Of a stretch of DNA of 64,000 nucleotides, positions 16,450 through 24,506 are shown one piece after another (position 1 is the stretch's first letter; each line of letters starts with the position of its first letter). Source of the stretch: Phycisphaerae bacterium (lineage in GTDB: Bacteria > Planctomycetota > Phycisphaerae > UBA1845 > Fen-1342); contig JAUIEC010000008.1 in assembly GCA_030428945.1 (NCBI GenBank), positions 224,705 to 288,704 of the forward strand, written 5' to 3'. Made by a program: the position numbers and the translations under genes. A model generated the notes under the pieces. The model saw only the letters and a list, made by a program, of their open reading frames with translations, did not search any database and had not been told where the DNA came from.

Positions 16450-16614
16450 ATGAATCGGAAGACCATGAAGGCGTTTGCGCTCGTCGCCTGCGGCGGTGCC
16501 CTGCTGCAGGTATCGGGCTGTGCGGTCGTGATCCTGCAACTGCTGGCCCAGAACGTGATCAGCACCCTGATCTCGTCGCTGATCTCCGGCATCAATCAGT
16601 CGACCGGGGCCTGA
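16450..16614 (+). CDS. Very small putative lipoprotein
   Basis: This 54-residue protein begins MNRKTMKAFALVACGGALLQ and has a lipobox VSGC at 25-28, so the mature peptide would be only about 27 residues (AVVILQLLAQNVISTLISS...), hydrophobic and amphipathic. AGGAGTGGAGT upstream gives a usable ribosome site. It is divergent from the TIM-barrel gene. Small lipoproteins of this pattern are common in planctomycetes; function unknown. Confidence 0.55.
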   Translation: MNRKTMKAFALVACGGALLQVSGCAVVILQLLAQNVISTLISSLISGINQSTGA

Positions 16615-16634
16615 GTCGCCGGACCACCACGCGG

Positions 16635-17750
16635 TCATGGCCGCTCTCCGGCGGCCGTGATCAGCGCGGCGGTCAGGCCGTCGATCTCGGCGGGGCTCGT
16701 CCCGGGTCCGAGTGAGATCCGCACCAGCCCGCCACCGTCGGCGGTCGCCAGCGCTTCGTGCAGCCATGACGAACGCTGCGTGCCGCCCGCCACCCACCAG
16801 CCCCGCGCCCGAAGCCGGCCCGCCAGTTCCAGCGCGTCGTAACCCGCCAGGGAAAAGCCGAAGATTCCGATCCGTCCGCGCGGCGCGCTCGGTCCGTGCA
16901 GCGTCAGGCCGGGGACCGAGCGGAGCGCGGCCAGTGTCTCCGCGACTCGGGCGTTGATGTCTCGACTCGCCTCGAGCGCGAGGAAGTGGCGGACGCCCGC
17001 GATCGCGCCGGCCAGCAGGGCAGGGGCCAGGCCCTCGTCCGGCGGCAGGTCGAGCAGGGCGGCGCGGGCGGCGGTATCCACGACGTCGGCGCGGCCGGCC
17101 AGCCTGGCGCGGAACGACTCGGACAGCAGCGTGAAGCCGGTGCGGCGCGGTCCCAGCAGGGCCTTGTGCGTCGACGCGGCCAGCGCCGCGAGGCCGGCCG
17201 ACGTGAACACGCCGGGCAGGCGGCCGATCCCCTGGGCCGCGTCGAGTACCAGCGGGATGTCGCGTGCACGGCAATGGCGTGCGATCGCCTCGACCGGTTG
17301 CACGGCGCCGGTGACGTTGCTGACCTGCGGCATGATCGCCAGCGCGGTCCCGGGACGCAGGGCCGCGCGGAACGCGTCCACGTCGACCTGCTGGCGGTCG
17401 CTTCCCAGGCCGACGAGCGTGGTCCGCACGCCGGACGATTCCAGTTCGCCGAGCGTGTCGCGGACGGCGTCGTGATCCAGAACGGTCGTGACGACATGGT
17501 CTCCCGGAGCGAGGGTGGCCCGCAGCAGGTCGCGGAGGGCGGCGCGTCCGCCGCAGGTCAGGCGGCAGCGGGTTTCCTCGTCCGCACCGCTCAGGGTTCG
17601 CAGGTGCCGGCACAGTTCGTCGACGTCCGCGGGCGGAAGGGGGGACCGGTCGCCAAGCCGCGCCCGGATCGCGGCCAGTACGCCGGGCGGCTTCGGCCAA
17701 CTGGTGGAGGCGTGGTCGAGGTAGACGATCGCGGGCGGCGCTTGTGGCAC
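16635..17750 (-). CDS. Class V aminotransferase, cysteine-desulfurase-like
   Basis: This 371-residue fold-type I PLP enzyme shows YLDHASTSWPKP at the N-terminus, DAAQ (Asp170, pyridine nitrogen contact) and STHKALLG with the Schiff-base Lys196. The family includes cysteine desulfurases, but the loop that normally carries the catalytic cysteine (THCAPL in SufS-like enzymes) reads TQRSSWLHE here, with no cysteine. Desulfurase activity is therefore doubtful. It is the last gene of an apparent minus-strand operon with the unknown gene at 17772 (21 bases away) and the ROK kinase. Confidence 0.85.
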   Translation of the reverse strand: MPQAPPAIVYLDHASTSWPKPPGVLAAIRARLGDRSPLPPADVDELCRHLRTLSGADEETRCRLTCGGRAALRDLLRATLAPGDHVVTTVLDHDAVRDTLGELESSGVRTTLVGLGSDRQQVDVDAFRAALRPGTALAIMPQVSNVTGAVQPVEAIARHCRARDIPLVLDAAQGIGRLPGVFTSAGLAALAASTHKALLGPRRTGFTLLSESFRARLAGRADVVDTAARAALLDLPPDEGLAPALLAGAIAGVRHFLALEASRDINARVAETLAALRSVPGLTLHGPSAPRGRIGIFGFSLAGYDALELAGRLRARGWWVAGGTQRSSWLHEALATADGGGLVRISLGPGTSPAEIDGLTAALITAAGERP

Positions 17751-17771
17751 GGGGCAGTCCTGTTCCGCTGT

Positions 17772-18389
17772 TCAGTCGCCGGACCGCGCGGCGGCCTGCC
17801 GGGCCTCCTCGCGCAGCACGTTGCCGAGGTGCAGTCGCAGAACCATCTGGGGCGGGTAGTCGGTCAGGTGATAGAACCCCGGCGGACAGTCAGCCCCGAG
17901 GCAGTAGACCGGTTGATCGTCGAGTTGCAGGCGGTAGACCGCGAAGTAGTCGTCCTCACACCGGAACAGCGCCGCCAGACGCGCGTCGGTCAGCTTCGCG
18001 CCGCGGGCCAGGTTCGCGACCAGTTCGCCGAGGGCGGCGCGGGCGGTCGGAGGCTCCAGATCCTCGGCGACCTTCTGCACTCCCATGTACAGCATGAAAC
18101 GCGTACCGATGTGAAAGCTGTAGGCCTCGTCCGGCGTCAGGTGGTAGGCCGGGAAGTAGTTCGGTTCCGTCCGGCCACCGGCGACGAAGTGCCGTTGCGG
18201 GTTCGGGTCGCAGGGTTCGGCGGCCGCCGGGCTGGTCAGTTCGAACGCGAACAGGCTGGCGGGGCCTTCGTCGGGCAGGGGCTGTTCGGCGAAGTCGGCC
18301 ACGTGCCGGACTTCGCGCGGCGCGCGGGTACCGAGCGCTTCATCGAGATAACGGCGGACCTGTTCGTGGTGCGGGTGCGTGCCTGACAT
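17772..18389 (-). CDS. Unknown soluble protein in ROK operon
   Basis: This 205-residue protein has no signal peptide or membrane segment. I recognise no family. Features are an acidic N-terminal half, a central aromatic stretch (TEPNYFPAYHLTPDEAYSFHIGTRF) and two cysteines near the C-terminus (YCLGADCPPG). It starts 7 bases after the ROK kinase stop and ends 21 bases before the aminotransferase, so the three are very probably one transcript. Confidence 0.65.
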   Translation of the reverse strand: MSGTHPHHEQVRRYLDEALGTRAPREVRHVADFAEQPLPDEGPASLFAFELTSPAAAEPCDPNPQRHFVAGGRTEPNYFPAYHLTPDEAYSFHIGTRFMLYMGVQKVAEDLEPPTARAALGELVANLARGAKLTDARLAALFRCEDDYFAVYRLQLDDQPVYCLGADCPPGFYHLTDYPPQMVLRLHLGNVLREEARQAAARSGD

Positions 18390-18396
18390 GGCCGGC

Positions 18397-19365
18397 TCAG
18401 GCCGCCGAGTGGGCGTAGCAGAGCGAGGCGGCGCCGATCAGCCCGGCGTCGTTGCCGAGCGTGGCCCGTTCGAGCGTCGGGCGGTCGCCCTTGAAATGCC
18501 ACGTCAGGTTTTCGAAGTGCTGACGGACCGGTCCGAGCAGTACGTCACCGGCCGCGCTGACGCCGCCGCCGAAGATGATCCGCTGCGGGTTCAGCAGGTG
18601 CTGCAGGTTGACGCAGGCGATCGCCAGGTAACGGCAGGCATCATCCCAGACGTGTCGGGCGATCGGGTCGTGATCGAGGGCCGCCACCACGTCGCGGGCG
18701 TCGAGCACCGCGCCCTGGCGAACGCGTTCGGCCAGGTCACCGGATGCCTTGCCGTTGGCCTGGATTCCTTCCAGGTAGCGCTCGAGGATGGCCTTGGCGG
18801 ACGAGAAGCGCTCGAGGCAGCCGCGCTGGCCGCACGAGCATTGCGGCCCGCTCGGCTCGACGATCATGTGTCCGATCTCGCCGGCGTTGAACCATCCGCC
18901 GTGCAGGACTCTCCCATCGATGATGATGCCGCCGCCCACCCCGGTGCCGAGGGTCAGCAGGGCCATGCTCGCGGCCCCGCGGCCGGCACCGAGGACGAAT
19001 TCGCCCCAGGCGGCAGCGTTCCCGTCGTTCTCGAGCGTGACGTCGAAGCCGAGCGATTCGTGCAGGCGCTGCCGCAGCGGGAAGTGATCCCAGCCGGGCA
19101 TGTTGGCGGTCTCGTAGATCACGCCGTCGGCCTGCGAAAGCGGACCGGGACAGCCGACGCCGATGCCCTCGAGTTCCTGGCGGGGAACGATCTGTTCGTC
19201 GAGCAGGTTGTGGATCAGGGTGGTGATGCTGCCGACCACACCGTTGGGACCCTCGGCCGACCCGGTCGGTGCGGACACCTTTTTCAGGATTTCACCGGTG
19301 GCGGTGATGATGCCTGCCTTGATGAACGTACCACCGATATCGATGCCAATGGCCGGTTGGCGCAT
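18397..19365 (-). CDS. ROK-family sugar kinase, glucokinase-like
   Basis: The protein has 322 residues from the ATG at 19365 (MRQPAIGIDIGGTF); the frame opens five codons earlier. The phosphate-binding DIGGT motif, LENDGNAAAWGE, the LGTGVGGGII loop and the ROK zinc signature CSCGQRGCLE are all present, matching the glucokinase subgroup. It phosphorylates a hexose, probably glucose, using ATP in the cytoplasm. It has no helix-turn-helix domain, so it is a kinase and not an XylR/NagC-type repressor. First gene of a three-gene minus-strand operon. Confidence 0.9.
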   Translation of the reverse strand: MRQPAIGIDIGGTFIKAGIITATGEILKKVSAPTGSAEGPNGVVGSITTLIHNLLDEQIVPRQELEGIGVGCPGPLSQADGVIYETANMPGWDHFPLRQRLHESLGFDVTLENDGNAAAWGEFVLGAGRGAASMALLTLGTGVGGGIIIDGRVLHGGWFNAGEIGHMIVEPSGPQCSCGQRGCLERFSSAKAILERYLEGIQANGKASGDLAERVRQGAVLDARDVVAALDHDPIARHVWDDACRYLAIACVNLQHLLNPQRIIFGGGVSAAGDVLLGPVRQHFENLTWHFKGDRPTLERATLGNDAGLIGAASLCYAHSAA

Positions 19366-19499
19366 GTACAGGTGCTCCACCCCTGAGTATCAGGAATTCC
19401 AGATTAGGGTCGGGGAAGGGCGACGGCAAGCCGAGCGGCCGCATTTCGGGGGCAAACGCGGCTGTTTCGCCCCTGAGGGCGTTTCAGGCTCGGGGGGGC

Positions 19500-19528
19500 T
19501 TGATTCTGATCGGCCGGCTTCGTACCCT
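19500..19528 (+). promoter_or_regulatory. Possible promoter of tRNA-Thr
   Basis: TTGATT (19500-19505), a 17-base spacer and TACCCT (19523-19528) lie 35 bases before the tRNA. The -10 is weak. Confidence 0.4.
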
Positions 19529-19563
19529 TCTCGGGATCGGGCCGATTCGCCCGATGGCCGCGT

Positions 19564-19635
19564 GCCGATGTAGCTCAATGGCAGAGCACGGCTTTCGTAA
19601 AGCCGGGGTTGCGGGTTCGACTCCCGCCATCGGCT
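19564..19635 (+). tRNA. tRNA-Thr (anticodon CGT)
   Basis: A complete cloverleaf can be drawn: acceptor GCCGATG with CATCGGC and discriminator T, D arm GCTC/GAGC, anticodon stem CGGCT/AGCCG with loop TTCGTAA, and T arm containing GGTTCGACTCC. The loop gives anticodon CGT, reading ACG (Thr). The 3' CCA is not encoded. Confidence 0.95.
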
Positions 19636-20255
19636 GTTCCCTCCTCCGACCGGTTCCCCCCTGAGTTTCGCACCGCCGTTCCGCCGGTGGCATCCCTTCG
19701 CCGTCACGACCGCCTGGCGCATTCCGCACCGAAGTGCCGTCGCGCCGGTGCCCGACCCGGACGCGGCGCGCGCGGGCCGCGCGACGGTGCGTGTCGCGCA
19801 TCCCGCGCAGGTCTTCACGCGCGGCGCCTGTTGCGTGACGCGCAGCGCGGCAGGTCTCAACGGGCGCGCGGCCGAGACTTGACGGCGCGACACGTTGCGG
19901 GCGCAACAACCGACGCCGCCCGCGCGCGTGCCAACGCAGAGCGCGGCGGCGCGCGGTGGCGCGTCGCTTCTGTCGCACCTTCACGGTCTCGCATTCGCGC
20001 GCTGATCGCGTGCGTGCGGCGCAGCGCGGCCTCGTCGACGTCGTTTTGGCCGCGAAAGTTTTTCAAACTTTTTTTGACACGGCACTTTGCGCGCAACGTC
20101 CCGATCAGGTACATTTTTGTCATAAGAAGTGCAGCAAAAGCGATCCGCTTCGGCGGGTCCTCGTGATGGAAGGTTCTAGAACGCGCCACGGCTAGACCTT
20201 CCATCTTTTTTTTGCGCCGCACCACGCCGCGGGCCGCACGCGTTAGCAGGCTGCC
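19636..20255. other. GCGC-dense region and terminated leader before selB
   Basis: These 620 bases hold no convincing gene. From about 19740 to 20050 the sequence is unusually dense in CGCG/GCGC, then switches abruptly to an AT-rich patch (20056-20130) containing AAAGTTT..AAACTTT followed by a T run. A strong plus-strand terminator stands at 20165-20213, 43 bases before selB, implying that some short RNA is transcribed here. A weak TTGCGC-17-TACATT promoter match lies at about 20084-20112. Confidence 0.6.
20165..20213 (+). terminator. Strong intrinsic terminator upstream of selB
   Basis: A perfect 10-bp stem GATGGAAGGT/ACCTTCCATC (20165-20174 with 20196-20205), extended by CTAG/CTAG inside, is followed by eight T. 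It could end a separate short RNA or act as an attenuator of selB. Confidence 0.85.
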
Positions 20256-22223
20256 ATGACAGACCAACAAACAGCCAGCGCGACCGACGCGGATGCACGT
20301 CCCTGCATCCTGATCGGTACAGCCGGTCACATCGATCACGGCAAATCACGACTCGTGCAGGCGCTCACCGGGCACGACCCCGATCGGCTGCCCGAGGAGA
20401 AAGCCCGCGGCATGACGATCGAACTCGGCTTCGCCCACGCCGCGTTGCCGGAGGCCGACCTGTGGTTCGTCGATGTGCCCGGACACGAACGCTTCATCCG
20501 CACGATGGTCGCCGGGGCGGCCGGCATCGATTTGGCGCTGCTCGTCGTCGCCGCCGATGACTCCGTCATGCCGCAGACACGCGAGCATGCCGAAGTGCTG
20601 AAACTGCTCGGCGTGCGGCACTGCCTGGTCGTGCTCACCAAGCTCGACCTCGTCGATGCCGAGTGGGCCGCCGCCGTGGCCGAGGAAGTCGGCGACCTGC
20701 TGGCCGACCTGCAACTCGAAATGCTCGACTGCATCCACACGTCCGCTGTGACCGGGCAGGGACTCGATCAGTTGACCACCCGACTCGTCGCCGCCGCCCG
20801 GCAGCGCGACGATGGCGAAACGCGCCCCGCCTGGTTCCGTCTGCCGATCGACCGCAGCTTCTCGATCCCCGGACGCGGAACGGTCGTGACCGGCTCGCTC
20901 CTGCACGGCAGCCTGCGACCTGGCGATGACCTCGAACTGCTCCCCGCCTGCCAGCGCGTGCGTGGCCGCGAACTGCAGACCGACGGTACCGTCCGCGGCG
21001 CCATCGGCGGTCGGACCCGACTGGCCGTCAACCTCGCCGCCGTTCGTGTTGACGACGCGCGCCGCGGCATGGAACTCGCGGCACCCGGCTATCTCGAACC
21101 GACGCAGTGCCTGGCCGTCCGGCTCGACCGCCTGCGGGCGCCCGGCAAGCGACTTCGAAAGCGGCAGCGCCTGCGGCTGCACCTGGCCACCACCGAGGTC
21201 CGCTGCGAGATTCAACTGGCCGAACCGGTCGACGGCGACAGCGCCGCCGACGTCCTGGCCCAGATCCGAACGGATGAACCGGTCGTCGCCACCTGGGGGC
21301 AGCGCCTCATCCTGCGCGATGACGCCGGCACGCGAACGCTCGGCGGGGGCGGCGTCGTGCTCTCCCGCGCCCGGCCCTGGAGTTCCAGGCGTCCGCCCGA
21401 TCACGACACGCTCGAGACGCTTCGCCGGGGCAAGCCGCGAGACCGCCTGCTGGCCGCGCTGCGCCTGGCCGACTGGACGCCGCCCGCACCGGCCGCGCTG
21501 GCTGCGCGAACGGGCTGCCGCGATGCCGCCACGGTCGAGAAACTGCTGCGTGAACTCGGCACCAGTGGGCGCGTCGTCCGCCTGGCCGGCGGGGCGGTTC
21601 CGCTGGCGCGCGACCTGCTCGAAGACGCCGCGACGCATCCGGTCGCGCGGCTCGCGGCCGAGGCGCGGCGGAATCCGCGCTGGACCGGCGTGGCCAGCGC
21701 GGCCTGGCCGGCCTGGATGCCGTCCGCCTGCCCCGCGACCCTGCGCCCGGCGCTGGCCGAGTGGCTGATTGCCGAGCAGCGCGTCGCGCTCGTCAACGGA
21801 TATGTCCTGCCGGCCGGACATGCGTCCGCGATGTCGGACGAAGATCAGCGGTTGCTGGCCGGGATCCTCGCTGAACTGGAAGCGGGGGCTTACACGCCGA
21901 CGCCGGTGGCGGATCTGAAGGCGCTGGCGGGCAAGCCGCGCCCGCGCGGCGAGGAACTGATCGAACTGGCGCTGGCACGGGGCGAACTGGTCCGGATCAG
22001 CGACGGGATCTACCTGACGGCCGGTCGCTGGAACGCGCTGGCCGGGATCATCCGCGGCCTGCTGGCAGAGGGGGCCGGCTTCACGGTTTCAGAACTGCGT
22101 CAGGCCCTGGACTCGACCCGCAAGTACGTCGTCCCGCTGGCCGAAGCTCTCGACAAGGCCGGCCTGACCCGCAGGCACGGCGACGTCCGCGTGGCCGGGC
22201 CGAAGCTTCCGCCGCATGGTTGA
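20256..22223 (+). CDS. selB: Selenocysteine-specific elongation factor SelB
   Basis: The protein has 655 residues. The N-terminal GTPase domain shows GTAGHIDHGKS (21-31), DVPGHE (73-78) and TKLD (128-131); EF-Tu-like domains II and III follow, then a C-terminal half of winged-helix repeats characteristic of SelB (for example ELVRISDGIYL and FTVSELRQAL). SelB delivers selenocysteyl-tRNA(Sec) to UGA codons followed by a SECIS hairpin. The length and the SelB-type EEKARGMTIELGFA switch region exclude EF-Tu. selA, selD and tRNA-Sec are not in the window. An octamer-like array follows the stop. Confidence 0.95.
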   Translation: MTDQQTASATDADARPCILIGTAGHIDHGKSRLVQALTGHDPDRLPEEKARGMTIELGFAHAALPEADLWFVDVPGHERFIRTMVAGAAGIDLALLVVAADDSVMPQTREHAEVLKLLGVRHCLVVLTKLDLVDAEWAAAVAEEVGDLLADLQLEMLDCIHTSAVTGQGLDQLTTRLVAAARQRDDGETRPAWFRLPIDRSFSIPGRGTVVTGSLLHGSLRPGDDLELLPACQRVRGRELQTDGTVRGAIGGRTRLAVNLAAVRVDDARRGMELAAPGYLEPTQCLAVRLDRLRAPGKRLRKRQRLRLHLATTEVRCEIQLAEPVDGDSAADVLAQIRTDEPVVATWGQRLILRDDAGTRTLGGGGVVLSRARPWSSRRPPDHDTLETLRRGKPRDRLLAALRLADWTPPAPAALAARTGCRDAATVEKLLRELGTSGRVVRLAGGAVPLARDLLEDAATHPVARLAAEARRNPRWTGVASAAWPAWMPSACPATLRPALAEWLIAEQRVALVNGYVLPAGHASAMSDEDQRLLAGILAELEAGAYTPTPVADLKALAGKPRPRGEELIELALARGELVRISDGIYLTAGRWNALAGIIRGLLAEGAGFTVSELRQALDSTRKYVVPLAEALDKAGLTRRHGDVRVAGPKLPPHG

Positions 22224-22225
22224 TC

Positions 22226-22300
22226 GCAAGCAAGCGGGAACAGGGAGCGTGAAGGGAACCGGCAGCGGGAGGAAGCAGGGGGCGCGGGAGGGAGCAGGGC
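22226..22300 (+). repeat. Mixed degenerate array after selB
   Basis: GCAAGCAAGC, then GGGAACAGGGAGCG, GTGAAGGGAACC and GGAGGGAGCAGGG. It mixes the heptamer and octamer unit types and starts 3 bases after the selB stop. Confidence 0.7.
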
Positions 22301-22310
22301 CGCGTGGTGT

Positions 22311-22330
22311 GCCACTGCGATCTTCGCGTG
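22311..22330. repeat. CACTGCGATCTTCGC.GTG palindromic element
   Basis: The reverse complement of the element at 60948, with one base missing in the right arm. Confidence 0.55.
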
Positions 22331-22431
22331 TCGTCCGTCGGATGGGTGGCGCCGGTCGTGAGGAAGGCACTGCCAGGATGGCCGTGGCAGGCCGGGGGGC
22401 GGCCTTGCACAACACGGTGTGGCTTCGCCCA

Positions 22432-22484
22432 CCTGCTTACTTGCTCACTTGCTTACTTGCTTACTTGCTAGCTTGCTAGCTCAC
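22432..22484 (-). repeat. Octamer array (TAAGCAAG type) after etfA
   Basis: On the minus strand, units GTGAGCTA, GCAAGCTA, GCAAGTAA, GCAAGTAA, GCAAGTGA, GCAAGTAA start about 12 bases after the etfA stop. Confidence 0.9.
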
Positions 22485-22491
22485 TGCAGAT

Positions 22492-23457
22492 TCAGCAGGC
22501 TTCCGTCAGGGCCGGGACGACGTTGAACAGATCGTCGTTGATCACGTAGTCGGCCACCTTGCACATCGGTGCTTCGGGATCGGTGTTGATTGCGACGATC
22601 ACCTTGCTGCCGCGCATGCCGGCCAGGTGCTGGATCGCGCCGCTGATTCCGCAGGCGATGTACAGCTTCGGGGTGACCGTCTTGCCCGTCAGGCCGACCT
22701 GCCGGCTGTGCGGCTGATAGCCGGCGTCGCAGGCCGCCCGCGAAGCGCCGACCGCGGCCCCGAGCTTCTCGGCCAGGGCGTACAGGATCTGGAAGTTCTC
22801 TTCGCTCTTCAGCGAGCGTCCGCCCGAGACGATGATGTCGGCTTCCGTGACGTCCAGCACTTCGCCGCCGGTCTTGGCGACCTCGCTGCAGCGCAGCGCG
22901 TCATCGCCGTCAGCCGGCGCGAAGGCGAGCGACTCGGTCGCGCCGGCTCCACCCGGTTCCGCGGTCGCGTAGGCGTTGCCGCGAATCGACGCGATCGCCA
23001 GGCGGTCGGCCGCGAACGTCACCCGGCCGAAGGCCTTGCCGTTGTAGATCGGGCGCCGGGCGCTCAGGGCGTTGTCGTCGCCGAGTGTCAGTTCGACCAC
23101 GTCGGTCGCCAGGCCGGCCCCGCAGGCGACCGCGACCCGCGGACTGACGTCGCGGCCCATGAAGCTCGCCGGCATCAGCAGGAAACGGGGATCGATCTTC
23201 TCGACGGCCTGCCGCAGCGCGGTCCGGTAGTGCGTCGCGGTGTAATGCTCCAGCCGCGCGTCCGAGATCGTCAGCACGCGGTCAACGTGCCCGGCCACCG
23301 CCTGCGTGGTCGCTTCGATCCCGCTGCCGATCACGACCGCGACAACCTGGCCGCCGGTCTTGCCCGCCAGTTCGCGGGCCGGGGTGACACACTGCAGCAC
23401 GACCGGGTTGAGCTGGTCGCTGCGCTGCTCCGCAAAGATCAGGACATCGTTTGTCAT
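22492..23457 (-). CDS. etfA: Electron transfer flavoprotein, alpha subunit
   Basis: This 321-residue protein has the normal EtfA length. The C-terminal FAD-binding domain is plain: IIVSGGRSLKSEENF, QVGLTGKTVTPKLYIACGIS, GAIQHLAGM and VAINTDPEAPM. With EtfB it forms the soluble heterodimer that passes electrons from acyl-CoA or other dehydrogenases to the membrane quinone pool. It is 96 bases downstream of etfB on the same strand. Confidence 0.95.
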   Translation of the reverse strand: MTNDVLIFAEQRSDQLNPVVLQCVTPARELAGKTGGQVVAVVIGSGIEATTQAVAGHVDRVLTISDARLEHYTATHYRTALRQAVEKIDPRFLLMPASFMGRDVSPRVAVACGAGLATDVVELTLGDDNALSARRPIYNGKAFGRVTFAADRLAIASIRGNAYATAEPGGAGATESLAFAPADGDDALRCSEVAKTGGEVLDVTEADIIVSGGRSLKSEENFQILYALAEKLGAAVGASRAACDAGYQPHSRQVGLTGKTVTPKLYIACGISGAIQHLAGMRGSKVIVAINTDPEAPMCKVADYVINDDLFNVVPALTEAC

Positions 23458-23553
23458 GGCTGCACGCCGCCTCCTTCGGGCATTTCGGCCGGCCGGCCGA
23501 TTCCATTCGTGGTTGGCGCCCGCCGGGACGGACGCGCCTGTGTTCCGTTCGGC

Positions 23554-24348
23554 TCAGAGCACCTTGGCTTCTTCGCGCAGCAGCCGCAGCAGTTTCGGGA
23601 CCGTCTCGGCCACATCGCCGCTGAGCACCTTTCCGGGCGGACGCTCGGGCGGCGGCGACAGTTCGCTCATCTTCGTGCCGCCGGCCGCGGAGGTCGCCTC
23701 GGCCAGTCCGGCGACGTCCCCGGCGGACAGCACCTCGACGGGCTTCTTCTTGGCTTTCATCAGGTTGGGCAGCGACGGGTAGCGCATCTCGACGAGGCCC
23801 TTCTCGATCGTCAGCACGGCCGGCAGGCGGACGTCGAGGACTTCGTCAGCGCCCTCGATCCGGCGGCGGGCCTGCAGCGAGCCGGCATCGTCGGCGATCT
23901 CGACCTGCACCAGGGCGCCGACGTGCGGCAGGCCCAGGTATTCGCCGAGGGCCGGTCCGACCTGGCCGCTGTCGAGATCGATCTCCTGCTTGCCGCGGAG
24001 GATCAGGTCGTAGCCGCGGTCGCGGACCACGGCCGCGATCAGGCCGGCGATCTGCAGTTCGTCGAGATCGGCGAAGCTGTCATCCTGCAGGTGGATCGCA
24101 TCATCGCAGCCGACCGCGAGGGCGGTGCGGAGCGCGTCGGCCGCGGTGGCCGGTCCGACGGTCAGCGCCGTGATCGTCTCGACATCGCTGCGTTTCTCGC
24201 GCAACTGCACGGCCAGTTCGATCGCGAATTCGTCGAACGGGTTGACGACCATCTTGACGCCGCCGCGGTCGATGTCGCTGGCATCGGGCAGGATCTTGAT
24301 GTTGGTGGTCGAGTCGGGAACCTGTTTGACCAGTACCAGAATCTTCAT
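23554..24348 (-). CDS. etfB: Electron transfer flavoprotein, beta subunit
   Basis: This 264-residue protein starts MKILVLVKQVPDSTT, the classic EtfB opening. It has the ETF-beta pattern NPFDEFAIELAVQL, an AMP-binding region and the loop AVGCDDAIHL. The C-terminal AEATSAAGGTKMSEL tail fits the subunit that docks on partner dehydrogenases. First gene of the etfB-etfA operon; a well-formed minus-strand promoter lies 48 bases upstream. Confidence 0.95.
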   Translation of the reverse strand: MKILVLVKQVPDSTTNIKILPDASDIDRGGVKMVVNPFDEFAIELAVQLREKRSDVETITALTVGPATAADALRTALAVGCDDAIHLQDDSFADLDELQIAGLIAAVVRDRGYDLILRGKQEIDLDSGQVGPALGEYLGLPHVGALVQVEIADDAGSLQARRRIEGADEVLDVRLPAVLTIEKGLVEMRYPSLPNLMKAKKKPVEVLSAGDVAGLAEATSAAGGTKMSELSPPPERPPGKVLSGDVAETVPKLLRLLREEAKVL

Positions 24349-24395
24349 GTGGCCCTAGCTCCTGGAGTGCCTCTTCGCCTTGAAGCGGGCCCGGC

Positions 24396-24425
24396 ACTAT
24401 AGCACTCGGCGAAAGGTCCCGTCAA
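24396..24425 (-). promoter_or_regulatory. Promoter of etfB-etfA
   Basis: On the minus strand TTGACG (24420-24425), an 18-base spacer and TATAGT (24396-24401) precede the etfB start by 48 bases. Confidence 0.75.
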
Positions 24426-24506
24426 AGCGCCGGGGCTCCGCTCGCCGCGGCCGGGTCCGGGCGATACAGTAGTCCCCTTGGCGGCAGCACAGGAGAACCG
24501 ACCGCG

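Noticed and set aside
15271..17700. A single 809-residue minus-strand protein
   Set aside because: The frame joins the TIM-barrel protein to non-coding frame of the neighbouring aminotransferase gene. The real start is at 16374, with a signal peptide.
18397..19365. ROK-family transcriptional repressor
   Set aside because: The protein lacks the N-terminal winged helix of NagC/XylR-type repressors; it is a kinase-length ROK protein.
19857..20126. A basic protein of about 88 residues on the minus strand before selB
   Set aside because: The Arg/Ala-rich content follows the CGCG composition, there is no ribosome site, and it faces the plus-strand terminator.
22432..22484. Octamer arrays as CRISPR arrays
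   Set aside because: Units are 8 bp with no unique spacers and no cas genes in the window.
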